Origin: Nocardia iowensis
GTDB lineage: Bacteria; Actinomycetota; Actinomycetes; Mycobacteriales; Mycobacteriaceae
Assembly (NCBI RefSeq): GCF_019222765.1
Contig: NZ_CP078145.1
Location: 8,804,001-8,868,000 of the forward strand
DNA length: 64,000 nucleotides
Reading direction: 5' to 3'
The position numbers were made by a program, and so were the translations under genes. Positions 24,714 to 33,882 of this stretch are shown piece after piece; the first letter of the stretch is position 1, and each line of letters begins with the position of its first letter. Under the pieces are notes generated by a model. The model saw only the letters and a program-made list of their open reading frames with translations. It made no database searches and was not told the origin of the DNA.

Positions 24714-27086
24714 ATGCGAGTCGACGGGCGGGAAATCCCGGTAACGGGCAACCTGCTACAACCGCTGATCCGGCGGACCAGTGACATCGTCCGAGTGGTG
24801 CTCGCGGCGTTGTGGGTTGCGATCGTCATCGCGGCGTCGCTGATCACCCGGCCGGAATGGCTTGCGCTGGAACGTTCGGTGTCCAACATCGTCGGCTTCC
24901 TCAATCCCGATCAGTCGAACCTGGTGTACCTCGTCTACGGCATGGCGATTCTGGCGCTGCCGTTCGCCATCTTGATCGAACTGATCATCGGCAGGCAGTG
25001 GAAACTGCTCGCGGGCTACGCGGCGGCCGGACTCACCGCCGGACTGCTGCTCTCGATCACCGGAACCGGCCTCTCGGCGCCGAAATGGCATCTGCAGGTG
25101 CCGGACCGGCTCGATACCTTCCTGTCGCAATTCATGGACGACCCGCGCTGGATCGCCATGCTCGCGGCCGTGCTGACGGTATCGAGCCCGTGGCTGCCCA
25201 CCCGACCGCGGCGGTATCTGTGGTTCCTGCTGCTGGCGTTCGCGCCGATCCATCTGGTCGTCAGCACAGTGGTGCCCGCCAGGGCCATGTTCGGACTAGC
25301 GGTCGGCTGGCTGGTCGGCGCGGTGATCGTGCTGGTGGTCGGCACCCCCGCACTGGAGGTGCCGCTCGATGCGGCGGTGCGGGTGCTGGCCAAACGCGGG
25401 CACACGGTCACCGGGTTCACCGTGGTGCATCCGGCCGGACGCGGCCCGTTGGTGCTGGCCGCCACCGTCGACGGACCCGAACGCGGACTCGTCGTGGAGA
25501 TGTACGGCAAGAACCAGCGCAGCTTCGGTGCGCTACGCCAGCTGTGGCGCTGGCTCACCTTCCGCGCCAGCGAAACCGCGGCGCTGCACACATCATTGCA
25601 CCGCGCCGTCGAGCATCGCGCGCTGATGGCGATCGCCGTCGGCGAGCTCGGCCTGGCCAGCAGCACGCCGGTCGCGGTCGCGGCCCTCGATCGCGGCTGG
25701 ATGCTGCACGCGCACACGCTGCCGAAGGGCGCCCGGATCACCGAACTACCCGCCGATCAGCTGACCGGAGTGTGGAAGTCGCTCGGCGTACTGCACCAGG
25801 GGCAGATCTCGCACGGTGACCTGCGCCCCACCGAGATCCGAATCGACAACGGCACCACGCTGTTCGGCGGATTCGCCAGCGCCGAGTACGGCGCCTCGGC
25901 GAAGCAGCAGCAATCCGATATCGCGCAGCTGCTGGTGTCGACGACCGCGATCTTCGGCAAGGAACCGGCGGTACGCGCCGCCATCGAATCGCTGGGCGAG
26001 CAGCCGGTGCTCGCCGCGGCCAGCCGATTGACCAAGTCCGCCATGCCCGCCGGGCTCCGCAAGACGGTGCCCGGCTGGAAGGACGCCTTGGCCGCGGCCC
26101 GCGACGAGGTGCGCAAGCAGACCGGGCAGGACCGGATCGAGGCCGAGCAGATCACCCGGTTCACCCGCAATCAGATCATCCAGCTGGTGCTGTTGATCGG
26201 GCTGGTGTACGTCGCCTACCCGTTCATCAGCGCGGTGCCGACCTTCTTCACCCAGCTGAAGACGGCCAACTGGTGGTGGGCACTGCTCGGCCTCGCCGTC
26301 TCCAGCCTGACCTATGTCGGCGCGGCCGCGGCGCTGTGGGCCTGCGCGTCCGGCGCGGTGAGCTTCAAAAATCTGGTGATCATGCAGATCGCCAATACCT
26401 TCGCCGCGACCACCACCCCGGCCAGGGTGGGCGGGCTCGCGCTCAGCGTGCGATTCCTGCAGCGCGGCGGTATCGGCGCGGTGCGCGCCACCGCCGCGGT
26501 GGCGCTGCAACAGGCGGTGCAGGTGATCACGCACCTCAGCCTGCTCGTCGTGTTCAGCATCGCGGCGGGGACCTCCGCCGACCTTTCCCACTTCGTCCCG
26601 GATGCCACCGTGTTGTATCTGCTGGCCGGTGTCGGCGTCGGCATCATCGGCACCTTCATGTTCGTACCGAAATTGCGGCGCTGGCTGAATAATTCGGTGC
26701 GCCCGCAATTGCAGGAAGTGCTTGGCGAACTCGCCGATCTGGCGCGCGACCCCAAGCGTTTCTCGGTGATCATTCTCGGCTGCGCCGCGATCACCCTCGG
26801 CATGGCGGGGGCGCTGTGGGCCAGCGTAGAAGCGTTCGGCGGCGGCACCACCTTCGTCACCGTCACCATTGTCACCATGATCGGCGGCACGCTGGCCTCG
26901 GCGGCGCCGACACCCGGTGGCGTCGGCGCCGTCGAGGCGGCGCTGATCGGTGGTCTCGCCGCCTTCGGCCTGCCCGCGACCATCGCGGTGCCCTCGGTAC
27001 TGCTCTACCGGGTGCTCACCTGCTGGCTGCCGGTGTTCTGCGGATGGCCGACGATGCGCTGGCTCGCCTCGAAGGACATGATCTAG
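24714..27086 (+). CDS. LPG-synthase-like/UPF0104 membrane protein with an embedded kinase-like domain
   Basis: 790 residues. The N-terminus (MRVDGREIPVTGNLLQPLIRR) leads into six or so hydrophobic segments (residues 25-215). A soluble domain follows (about 225-475) with HGDLRPTEIRIDNG at about residue 366, resembling a kinase catalytic loop, and FGGFASAEYG where DFG would be expected, so probably a pseudokinase. The C-terminal half (490-790) has the lysylphosphatidylglycerol-synthase-type flippase signature (TPARVGGLALSVRFLQRGG, TPGGVGAVEAALIGGL). It likely moves or modifies a lipid in the membrane, with the middle domain regulating or binding nucleotide. Another possible start is GTG 24663. 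Its stop codon overlaps that of the convergent methyltransferase (shared CTAG). Confidence 0.82.
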   Translation: MRVDGREIPVTGNLLQPLIRRTSDIVRVVLAALWVAIVIAASLITRPEWLALERSVSNIVGFLNPDQSNLVYLVYGMAILALPFAILIELIIGRQWKLLAGYAAAGLTAGLLLSITGTGLSAPKWHLQVPDRLDTFLSQFMDDPRWIAMLAAVLTVSSPWLPTRPRRYLWFLLLAFAPIHLVVSTVVPARAMFGLAVGWLVGAVIVLVVGTPALEVPLDAAVRVLAKRGHTVTGFTVVHPAGRGPLVLAATVDGPERGLVVEMYGKNQRSFGALRQLWRWLTFRASETAALHTSLHRAVEHRALMAIAVGELGLASSTPVAVAALDRGWMLHAHTLPKGARITELPADQLTGVWKSLGVLHQGQISHGDLRPTEIRIDNGTTLFGGFASAEYGASAKQQQSDIAQLLVSTTAIFGKEPAVRAAIESLGEQPVLAAASRLTKSAMPAGLRKTVPGWKDALAAARDEVRKQTGQDRIEAEQITRFTRNQIIQLVLLIGLVYVAYPFISAVPTFFTQLKTANWWWALLGLAVSSLTYVGAAAALWACASGAVSFKNLVIMQIANTFAATTTPARVGGLALSVRFLQRGGIGAVRATAAVALQQAVQVITHLSLLVVFSIAAGTSADLSHFVPDATVLYLLAGVGVGIIGTFMFVPKLRRWLNNSVRPQLQEVLGELADLARDPKRFSVIILGCAAITLGMAGALWASVEAFGGGTTFVTVTIVTMIGGTLASAAPTPGGVGAVEAALIGGLAAFGLPATIAVPSVLLYRVLTCWLPVFCGWPTMRWLASKDMI

Positions 27087-27793
27087 CCGCTGGTTTCCTT
27101 GGTGGCGAGCAGAACTCCGGTCGCCGGTGCGACAGGGTGGAATTCCACGGTGCTGAATCCGGCCGTGCTCAGCATGTCGCGATAGCGGCGAATGTCCACC
27201 GCTGCCAACGGGTCCTTGTGCACTGCGGTCTCGTCGTGGGTGCGACGTGCGGCGAAACGTGCCATGACGCGCACCACGGTGGGCAATACTCGGCCGGTCG
27301 GATGCGTATCGGCAAGCAGCAACCGGCCGCCGGGCCGCAGTATCCGGAACATCTGCGCGACGGCCGCCGGGCGTTGTGCCTCCGGGATATGGTGCATGGC
27401 GAAGGTCGAGGTGACCACGTCGAAGGCAGCGTCGGGCAGCGGCAGTGTCTGAGCGGCACCGAGTTCGAATCGGCAATTAGGTACCGCACGGGAATGTCCG
27501 GTCGCGTAGTCGAGCATTTCCGGCGCGGGATCGACGCCGACTACGCTGCCTTCCGGACCGACTCGCTTGGCCAGCGCTCGGGCGAGATCGCCAGGGCCAC
27601 AACCGATATCGACCGCCTGATCGCCGGGTGCCGCGCCGCTGAGCGTGACGAGCCGAGCGTTGAGGCGGCTGCCTCGGCCGAGCAAGAATATGGCCTTGAA
27701 TGCCCGATAACTGCGTGGCTTGGTAAGCAGAACTCCGGTTTCGGTGTCATGGTGGCCCTGTCGAATGGAAGACTGGGGTGCGTTTTTGGTCAT
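27083..27793 (-). CDS. SAM-dependent methyltransferase
   Basis: Start uncertain: ATG 27793 gives MTKNAPQSSIRQGHHDTETG and about 236 residues, while the frame is open to 27892, overlapping the TetR start region. SAM motif AVDIGCGPGDLARALAKR, then VVGVDPAPEMLDYA and the ubiE-like AFDVVTSTFAMHHIPE, MFRILRPGGRLLLAD. Class I methyltransferase of the UbiE/lipid-modifying type; substrate unknown. Divergent from a TetR regulator, which probably controls it. Convergent with the membrane-protein gene, the two stop codons sharing the bases CTAG. Confidence 0.83.
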   Translation of the reverse strand: MTKNAPQSSIRQGHHDTETGVLLTKPRSYRAFKAIFLLGRGSRLNARLVTLSGAAPGDQAVDIGCGPGDLARALAKRVGPEGSVVGVDPAPEMLDYATGHSRAVPNCRFELGAAQTLPLPDAAFDVVTSTFAMHHIPEAQRPAAVAQMFRILRPGGRLLLADTHPTGRVLPTVVRVMARFAARRTHDETAVHKDPLAAVDIRRYRDMLSTAGFSTVEFHPVAPATGVLLATKETSG

Positions 27794-27846
27794 GTGTACA
27801 TGGTCGGGAAGTGCTGCCGCATCGACCAGAGGCAAAACTACGGAAA

Positions 27847-27865
27847 CCGTTCCGTTCGGGACGGA
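27847..27865. promoter_or_regulatory. inverted repeat CCGTTCC-N4-GGGACGG in the TetR/methyltransferase promoter
   Basis: 7-bp arms (27847-27853 and 27858-27864) with one mismatch; the inner version TCCGT-N5-ACGGA (27851-27865) is perfect. Position between the divergent methyltransferase and TetR genes fits a TetR operator. Confidence 0.5.
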
Positions 27866-27891
27866 TTCGCGACATTTGTACGGGAGGCACA

Positions 27892-28485
27892 TTGTCGTCG
27901 GACGTTAAAAGACTGACGGGCAGCACGGATCGCCGGGTACGGCGGACCAAAAGCCTGCTGCATCGGGCGTTGATCGAACTCATGCTGGAACGCGGCTACG
28001 ACCGCATCTCGGTACGGGACATCCTGCACCGGGCCGATGTCGGACGGTCCACGTTCTACGCGCACTTCCGCGACAAGGACGATCTGCTGCTGTTGAGCAG
28101 TACCGATTACCTGCGCGCCGCGGTGACCGCGCCCGGCTCCGCCGCCGATGCCGATGCCGCGCCACTGGCGCCGGTCCACACGCTGTTCCAGCTGGCCGCG
28201 GCGAATCCCGAGGTGTACCAGGCATTGCTCGGCCGCAAGAGCGGTGCGCTGCTGCTGCGGACGACACGGGAGATGGTCGCCGAAATCCTCGCCGAACGGC
28301 TCGCCGAACAACTCGACATGGACGAGGCCGAATTCGCCGCCACCATGACATTTCTGTCCTGGGGGGTGGTCGGCGTGCTCGGGGCGATCGCCGATGCCGA
28401 CCCGCCGCTGCCGCCGACCGAGGCGTATCAGCGGCTGGAGAAACTGCTCGGGCCGGGCCTGTCCAGGCGGGTCCGAGCAGGCTGA
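27892..28485 (+). CDS. TetR-family transcriptional regulator
   Basis: 197 residues from TTG 27892, chosen because GGGAGG is 4-5 bases upstream. The DNA-binding helix-turn-helix is classical: RRTKSLLHRALIELMLERGYDRISVRDILHRADVGRSTFYAHFRDKDDLL (listed here in parts: helix 1 RTKSLLHRALIELMLE, recognition helix DVGRSTFYAHF). The C-terminal all-helical part (about 120 residues) would bind a small ligand. Divergent methyltransferase and the intervening inverted repeat suggest local regulation of that gene and itself. Confidence 0.88.
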   Translation: MSSDVKRLTGSTDRRVRRTKSLLHRALIELMLERGYDRISVRDILHRADVGRSTFYAHFRDKDDLLLLSSTDYLRAAVTAPGSAADADAAPLAPVHTLFQLAAANPEVYQALLGRKSGALLLRTTREMVAEILAERLAEQLDMDEAEFAATMTFLSWGVVGVLGAIADADPPLPPTEAYQRLEKLLGPGLSRRVRAG

Positions 28486-28486
28486 T

Positions 28487-28825
28487 TCAGTTTCCGTACT
28501 GCGCTGTCTCCGGGCGCTCGATCAGCAAGGTGTGCGCGGGCTCGTCGGCGACCGGCCGGTGCCGAACACCCTTGGGCACCACGAACAACTCGCCGGGGTG
28601 CAGAGTCACCGGATCTTGTCCGTCCAATTCGATCCGGAACGTGCCGTCCCAGCACAGGAACAGTTCGTCTTCGTCATGGTGGTGCCACGGGAATTCGCCC
28701 GCCAGCTGGGCGACCCGCACGACGGTGTCGTTGACGACGGCCAGCTCGCGCTGCTGGAAGGGACCGGGCAGCCCGGCGATCGCCCCGTGGATCGATACCG
28801 GCCCGGTGATTCTTGCTGCTGTCAT
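28487..28825 (-). CDS. cupin domain protein
   Basis: 112 residues. Cupin motif 1 appears as FPWHHHDEDELFLCWDGTFRI (His-His-His...Glu) and motif 2 as HPGELFVVPKGVRHRPVA, so metal ligands are complete. Single-domain cupins act as dioxygenases, isomerases or binding proteins. It is divergent from the MocR-type regulator with 64 bp between starts, the usual layout in which a MocR protein controls its neighbour, suggesting a vitamin B6, amino-acid or amine-related role. Its stop is 1 bp from the TetR stop. Confidence 0.85.
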   Translation of the reverse strand: MTAARITGPVSIHGAIAGLPGPFQQRELAVVNDTVVRVAQLAGEFPWHHHDEDELFLCWDGTFRIELDGQDPVTLHPGELFVVPKGVRHRPVADEPAHTLLIERPETAQYGN

Positions 28826-28862
28826 GGCAGTAATCGTCGGACGGCCGCGGTCACCGCTCCAT

Positions 28863-28883
28863 GGCCAATCCGGCAGAATTGGT
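28863..28883. promoter_or_regulatory. inverted repeat GGCCAAT..ATTGGTC between cupin and MocR genes
   Basis: CCAAT (28865-28869) and ATTGG (28878-28882) with an 8-base spacer, extended by matching flanks. MocR regulators often bind repeated sites in such intergenic regions. A further CCAAT occurs at 28896. Confidence 0.4.
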
Positions 28884-28889
28884 CTGGCA

Positions 28890-30314
28890 ATGGATCCAAT
28901 CAATGTCGCCGAACGGCTCGGTCGCTGGTCCGCGGGTCGTGGGGCGCTGTACGCGCTGCTGGCCGCGCGACTGCGTTGCCTGATCGATGACGGTGAGCTG
29001 CCACCCGGCACCCCGCTGCCGCCGGACCGGGTGCTGGCGAGCACGCTGGCGGTGGGACGCAGCACCGTGGTCGCCGCCTACGACCTGCTGCAATCGGAGG
29101 GCCGGATTGTCCGGCGGCAGGGCAGCGGCACCCGGGTAGCCGGACACCCGCCGACCCGGCCCGTCGACACCACCAGCGCGCCGGTGTTCCTCGACCTGCT
29201 CGAACCGCGTCCCGATGTGATTGCGCTGGCCTGCGCCGCGCCGGACACCCCGCCGGTGGAACTGACCGAGTGCTACGCCAGGATCTTGCCGGAGCTCGCC
29301 GCGACCATCGGCGATATCGGGTATTACCCGACCGGTCATCCCCGGCTCCGGCACGCCATCGCCGAGTACTACCGAAGCCGTGGCGTGCCAACAGCTTTCG
29401 AGCAGGTGATGGTCACTACCGGTGGGCAGCAGGCGCTTTCGCTGCTGGCGCGAGGTCTGCTGCAACCGGGCGACCACGTATTGATGGAATCGCCGAGTTC
29501 GCCGCCCGCGCTGGAGGCGTTTCGGGCGGAAGCGGCCGTTGTGCAGGGGTTGCCACCCGGGCTGCCCGGTTTCGCCGCTGCCGTGCGCGAGCATCGTCCG
29601 GCCCTCGCCTACGTGATCCCCACTTTTCAGAACCCGACCGGGTCGGTGCTTGCCCCGCTGGCGCGCAGGCGATTGGCGGAAACGGCGGCCGCGGCGGGTG
29701 TTCCACTGGTCGAAGACGAGGTGCTCGCCGAGCTCGGCTTTCCCGGATTCAGCACGCCGCCACCACTGGCCGCCCACTCGGCGGCGGTGATCACGGTCGG
29801 CTCGCTGAGCAAGACCGTGTGGGGCGGGCTTCGCATCGGCTGGATCCGGGCCGCCGCTCCGATCATCGCCAGGCTCGCCCGGATTCGCGCGGTGCACGAT
29901 CTCGGCGGCGACGTCCCTGCCCAGTTGGCGGCGGCCGAATTGGTGCCGCGCCTGGCTGCCGTCTGTGCCCGGCTCGCACCGGAACGGCAAGCCAGGCACG
30001 ACCACCTACGTGCCGAACTCGCTCGGCTACTGCCCGATTGGCACGTCCCGGCGGTAACGGGCGGCCAAACCCTTTGGGTGCGTTTGCCTTACGGCGACGG
30101 CACCTCGTTCGCGCAGGCCGCGCTGCGCCATGGCGTCGCCATCCTGCCCGGCAGCGGGCTCGACCCGAACGGCGGCAGTGCAGACCACATTCGCGTCCAC
30201 TTCCTGCACCCGCCCGACATCCTCACCGAAGCAGCCCGCCGTCTCACCGAAGCTTGGCGCGCCTACCGACCACCCGCTCGTCCCGCGCCCGCTCCGCCCG
30301 CTCTCGCCATCTGA
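28890..30314 (+). CDS. MocR-type transcriptional regulator (GntR DNA-binding domain fused to aminotransferase domain)
   Basis: 474 residues, chosen from ATG 28890. N-terminal GntR winged helix (LAARLRCLIDDGELPPGTPLPPDRVLA then VGRSTVVAAYDLLQSEG) to about residue 75, followed by a fold-type I aminotransferase domain. PLP-binding Lys308 lies in VGSLSKTVWGGLRIGW; the TTGGQQALSLLARGL and IPTFQNPTGSVL blocks are typical. MocR proteins use the aminotransferase domain to sense PLP or an amine adduct and regulate a neighbouring gene, here probably the divergent cupin. Confidence 0.88.
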   Translation: MDPINVAERLGRWSAGRGALYALLAARLRCLIDDGELPPGTPLPPDRVLASTLAVGRSTVVAAYDLLQSEGRIVRRQGSGTRVAGHPPTRPVDTTSAPVFLDLLEPRPDVIALACAAPDTPPVELTECYARILPELAATIGDIGYYPTGHPRLRHAIAEYYRSRGVPTAFEQVMVTTGGQQALSLLARGLLQPGDHVLMESPSSPPALEAFRAEAAVVQGLPPGLPGFAAAVREHRPALAYVIPTFQNPTGSVLAPLARRRLAETAAAAGVPLVEDEVLAELGFPGFSTPPPLAAHSAAVITVGSLSKTVWGGLRIGWIRAAAPIIARLARIRAVHDLGGDVPAQLAAAELVPRLAAVCARLAPERQARHDHLRAELARLLPDWHVPAVTGGQTLWVRLPYGDGTSFAQAALRHGVAILPGSGLDPNGGSADHIRVHFLHPPDILTEAARRLTEAWRAYRPPARPAPAPPALAI

Positions 30315-30347
30315 GGCGCGCACCGACCTACGAATTGCGGCAACCGG

Positions 30348-31663
<1,316 letters not shown>

Positions 31664-33235
31664 ATGACCACCGGTGCGCAGGCGCTCGACGAGCCGCTCA
31701 GGTCGCGGCGCAACCACTGGAACAATCAGATCGCGGCGCACGCGCAGATGCGCCCGGACGCGGTCGCGCTGCGGTTCCGTGGGGCCGATACCACCTGGGG
31801 GCAGCTGCACGAACGCTCACTGAAATTCGCCGACGCGCTCGCCCGGCGCGGTGTCGGCTTCGGCGACCGGGTGCTGATCCTGGCGCTGAACTACCCCGAA
31901 TACATCGAGGCCGTGTTCGGCATCAACGCGCTCGGCGCCATCGCGGTGCCGGTCAACTTCCGCCTCACCCCGCCCGAGGTCGCCTACATCGTGAGCGACA
32001 GCGGCGCGAAGGCGATCGTCACCGACACCATGCTGCAGCCGCTGGCCACCGCGGTGCGTGCGCAATCCGGCACGCTGGAAACCTGTTTCGTGATCGGCGG
32101 GCAGACCGCCGACGGCGTGCTCGGCTTCGACGACGTGCTGGCCGAGGGTGGCGAGCCACACACGCCGCTCGACATTCCCGAGGACACCCCCTCGCTGATC
32201 ATGTACACCTCGGGCACCACCGGCAGTCCGAAGGGCGCGATCCTGTCGCACGCCAACATGAATGCCCAGGCGCTGACGTGCATCCGGGCGCTCGCGATCG
32301 AACCGGACTCGATCGGTTTCTGCACCTCACCGTTGTTCCACATCGCCGGACTCGGCAGTCTCGCACCGTATTTCCTGCTCGGCGCGAAGACCGTGCTGCA
32401 TCCGCTCGGTGCGTTCGATCCCACCGAATTCCTGGACGCGATCGAGCGGGAGCAGGCGACCAGCGCGTTCTGCGTGCCCGCGCAGTGGCAGGCCATCTGC
32501 GCCGAGCCGACGGTGAAGAACCGCAAGCTCGCGCTTACCGGACTCAGCTGGGGTGCGGCTCCGGCCTCCGACACGGTGCTGAAGGCGATGGCCGAGTGCT
32601 TCCCGAACGCGTTCAATGTCGCGGTCTTCGGGCAGACCGAGATGTCGCCGATCACCTGCGTGCTCGACGGCAAGGACGCGCTGCGCAAGCTCGGCTCGGT
32701 CGGCAAGCCGATTCCGACCATCCAGGCGCGCATCGTCGACGACGAGATGAATGATGTCGCGCCCGGCGAGATCGGCGAAATCGTTTACCGCGGGCCGACG
32801 CTCATGCAGGGTTACTGGAACAAGCCGGAAGCGACGGCGGAGGCGTTCGCCGACGGCTGGTTCCACTCCGGCGACCTGGTCAGCCAGGACGAGGAGGGGT
32901 TCATCTGGGTGGTGGACCGCAAGAAGGACATGATCATCTCCGGTGGCGAGAACATCTACTGCGCCGAGGTGGAGAACGTGCTGTTCGCGCATCCGAAGAT
33001 TCGGGAGGCCGCGGTGATCGGCCGGGCGCACGAGAAGTGGGGCGAGGTCCCGGTCGCCGTCGTCGCGCTCAACTCGGCCGAGGACGAGCTGTCCCTGGAC
33101 GAGCTGACGACGTTCCTCAACGAGAACCTGGCTCGCTACAAGCATCCCAAGGATCTGGTGATCGTTCCGGAGCTGCCCCGCAATGCCAGCGGCAAGGTAG
33201 TGAAAGTCCTACTGCGCAAGGATTATTCATCCTGA
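31664..33235 (+). CDS. long-chain fatty acyl-CoA synthetase/ligase (FadD-type)
   Basis: 523 residues. ATG 31664 has AGAGGAG upstream. ANL-superfamily motifs: P-loop LIMYTSGTTGSPKG at about residue 180, FGQTEMSP, YRGPTLMQGYWNKPEA, GWFHSGDLVSQDEEGFIWVVDRKKDMIISGGENIY and C-terminal catalytic Lys in NASGKVVK. The reaction is ATP-dependent activation of a carboxylate to acyl-AMP then acyl-CoA. The family includes FadD13-like enzymes of mycobacteria. It is followed after 28 bp by an isochorismatase-like gene. Confidence 0.92.
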   Translation: MTTGAQALDEPLRSRRNHWNNQIAAHAQMRPDAVALRFRGADTTWGQLHERSLKFADALARRGVGFGDRVLILALNYPEYIEAVFGINALGAIAVPVNFRLTPPEVAYIVSDSGAKAIVTDTMLQPLATAVRAQSGTLETCFVIGGQTADGVLGFDDVLAEGGEPHTPLDIPEDTPSLIMYTSGTTGSPKGAILSHANMNAQALTCIRALAIEPDSIGFCTSPLFHIAGLGSLAPYFLLGAKTVLHPLGAFDPTEFLDAIEREQATSAFCVPAQWQAICAEPTVKNRKLALTGLSWGAAPASDTVLKAMAECFPNAFNVAVFGQTEMSPITCVLDGKDALRKLGSVGKPIPTIQARIVDDEMNDVAPGEIGEIVYRGPTLMQGYWNKPEATAEAFADGWFHSGDLVSQDEEGFIWVVDRKKDMIISGGENIYCAEVENVLFAHPKIREAAVIGRAHEKWGEVPVAVVALNSAEDELSLDELTTFLNENLARYKHPKDLVIVPELPRNASGKVVKVLLRKDYSS

Positions 33236-33237
33236 CT

Positions 33238-33249
33238 TTAGTTAACTAA
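33238..33249. promoter_or_regulatory. perfect 12-bp palindrome TTAGTTAACTAA
   Basis: Lies between the fadD stop and the next start, ending 14 bp before ATG 33264. The half-site TTAGTT also occurs in the fadD promoter region at 31576. It is AT-rich and unlike the GC-rich surroundings, a good candidate for a TetR/MarR-type operator. Confidence 0.5.
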
Positions 33250-33263
33250 TGTAAGGTCGTGGG

Positions 33264-33869
33264 ATGGCGATTCCACGTATCCGCGCGGCCGTGCTCGCGC
33301 TGCACTGGCAAGTGAATGTGATCAAGCCCGAAGGCTTCTTCGGGCCCATGCTCGCGGCGCCGGTCGCGGCCAGCGGCGCGGTCGAGCACGCGGTGACCTT
33401 CCACGAAGCGGCGGCCGGGCACGGAGTTCCGGTGATCTTCACCCGGTTCACCATTCCGGTCGGCGAGGGGGAGTTGGTCCGCAATACCGGCTTCATGCGG
33501 TCGGTGGGCGCGGCGCAGACCGAGTTCCGGCCGGATTCTCCCGGCAGCCAACTCATCCCGGAGATGGCGGCGCAACCGTCCGAGGTATTCGACAACCAGA
33601 AGCTGTCCGGACTGGCGGGCAACAAACTGCCCGAGTGGTTGGCGGGCCAGGACATCGACACCCTCTTCATCACCGGCGTCGCCACCAACATCACCGTGGA
33701 GCAAACCGCAAGGCACGCCACCGATCTGGGCTTCACCGTCCACCCGATGGCCGACTGCACCGCCGCGGCTGCCGCGGCAGCGCACGAGACATCCTTGACG
33801 AACCTCGACCTCGTCACCGCCGGTGCCCTGACCACGGCACAAGCACTGGAGTTGATCACCCGCCGCTGA
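33264..33869 (+). CDS. isochorismatase-family protein with non-canonical catalytic triad
   Basis: 201 residues. The fold pattern is that of cysteine hydrolases of the isochorismatase superfamily: first strand AAVLALHWQVN, middle DNQKLSGLAG and DTLFITGVATNITVEQTARHATDLGF. The family triad is Asp, Lys, Cys. Here the first strand has His14 where the Asp is expected, Lys113 is present, and Thr144 stands where the nucleophilic Cys should be (usually NICVE, here NITVE). Isochorismatases proper can lack the Cys, but the Asp loss is more unusual. It may be a binding or regulatory protein or use other chemistry. Confidence 0.82.
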   Translation: MAIPRIRAAVLALHWQVNVIKPEGFFGPMLAAPVAASGAVEHAVTFHEAAAGHGVPVIFTRFTIPVGEGELVRNTGFMRSVGAAQTEFRPDSPGSQLIPEMAAQPSEVFDNQKLSGLAGNKLPEWLAGQDIDTLFITGVATNITVEQTARHATDLGFTVHPMADCTAAAAAAAHETSLTNLDLVTAGALTTAQALELITRR

Positions 33870-33882
33870 CCGGATCTGCCGG

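Noticed and set aside
27787..27802. CATGTGTACATG as an operator
   Set aside because: Not a true palindrome when checked base by base (inner GTGT does not match).
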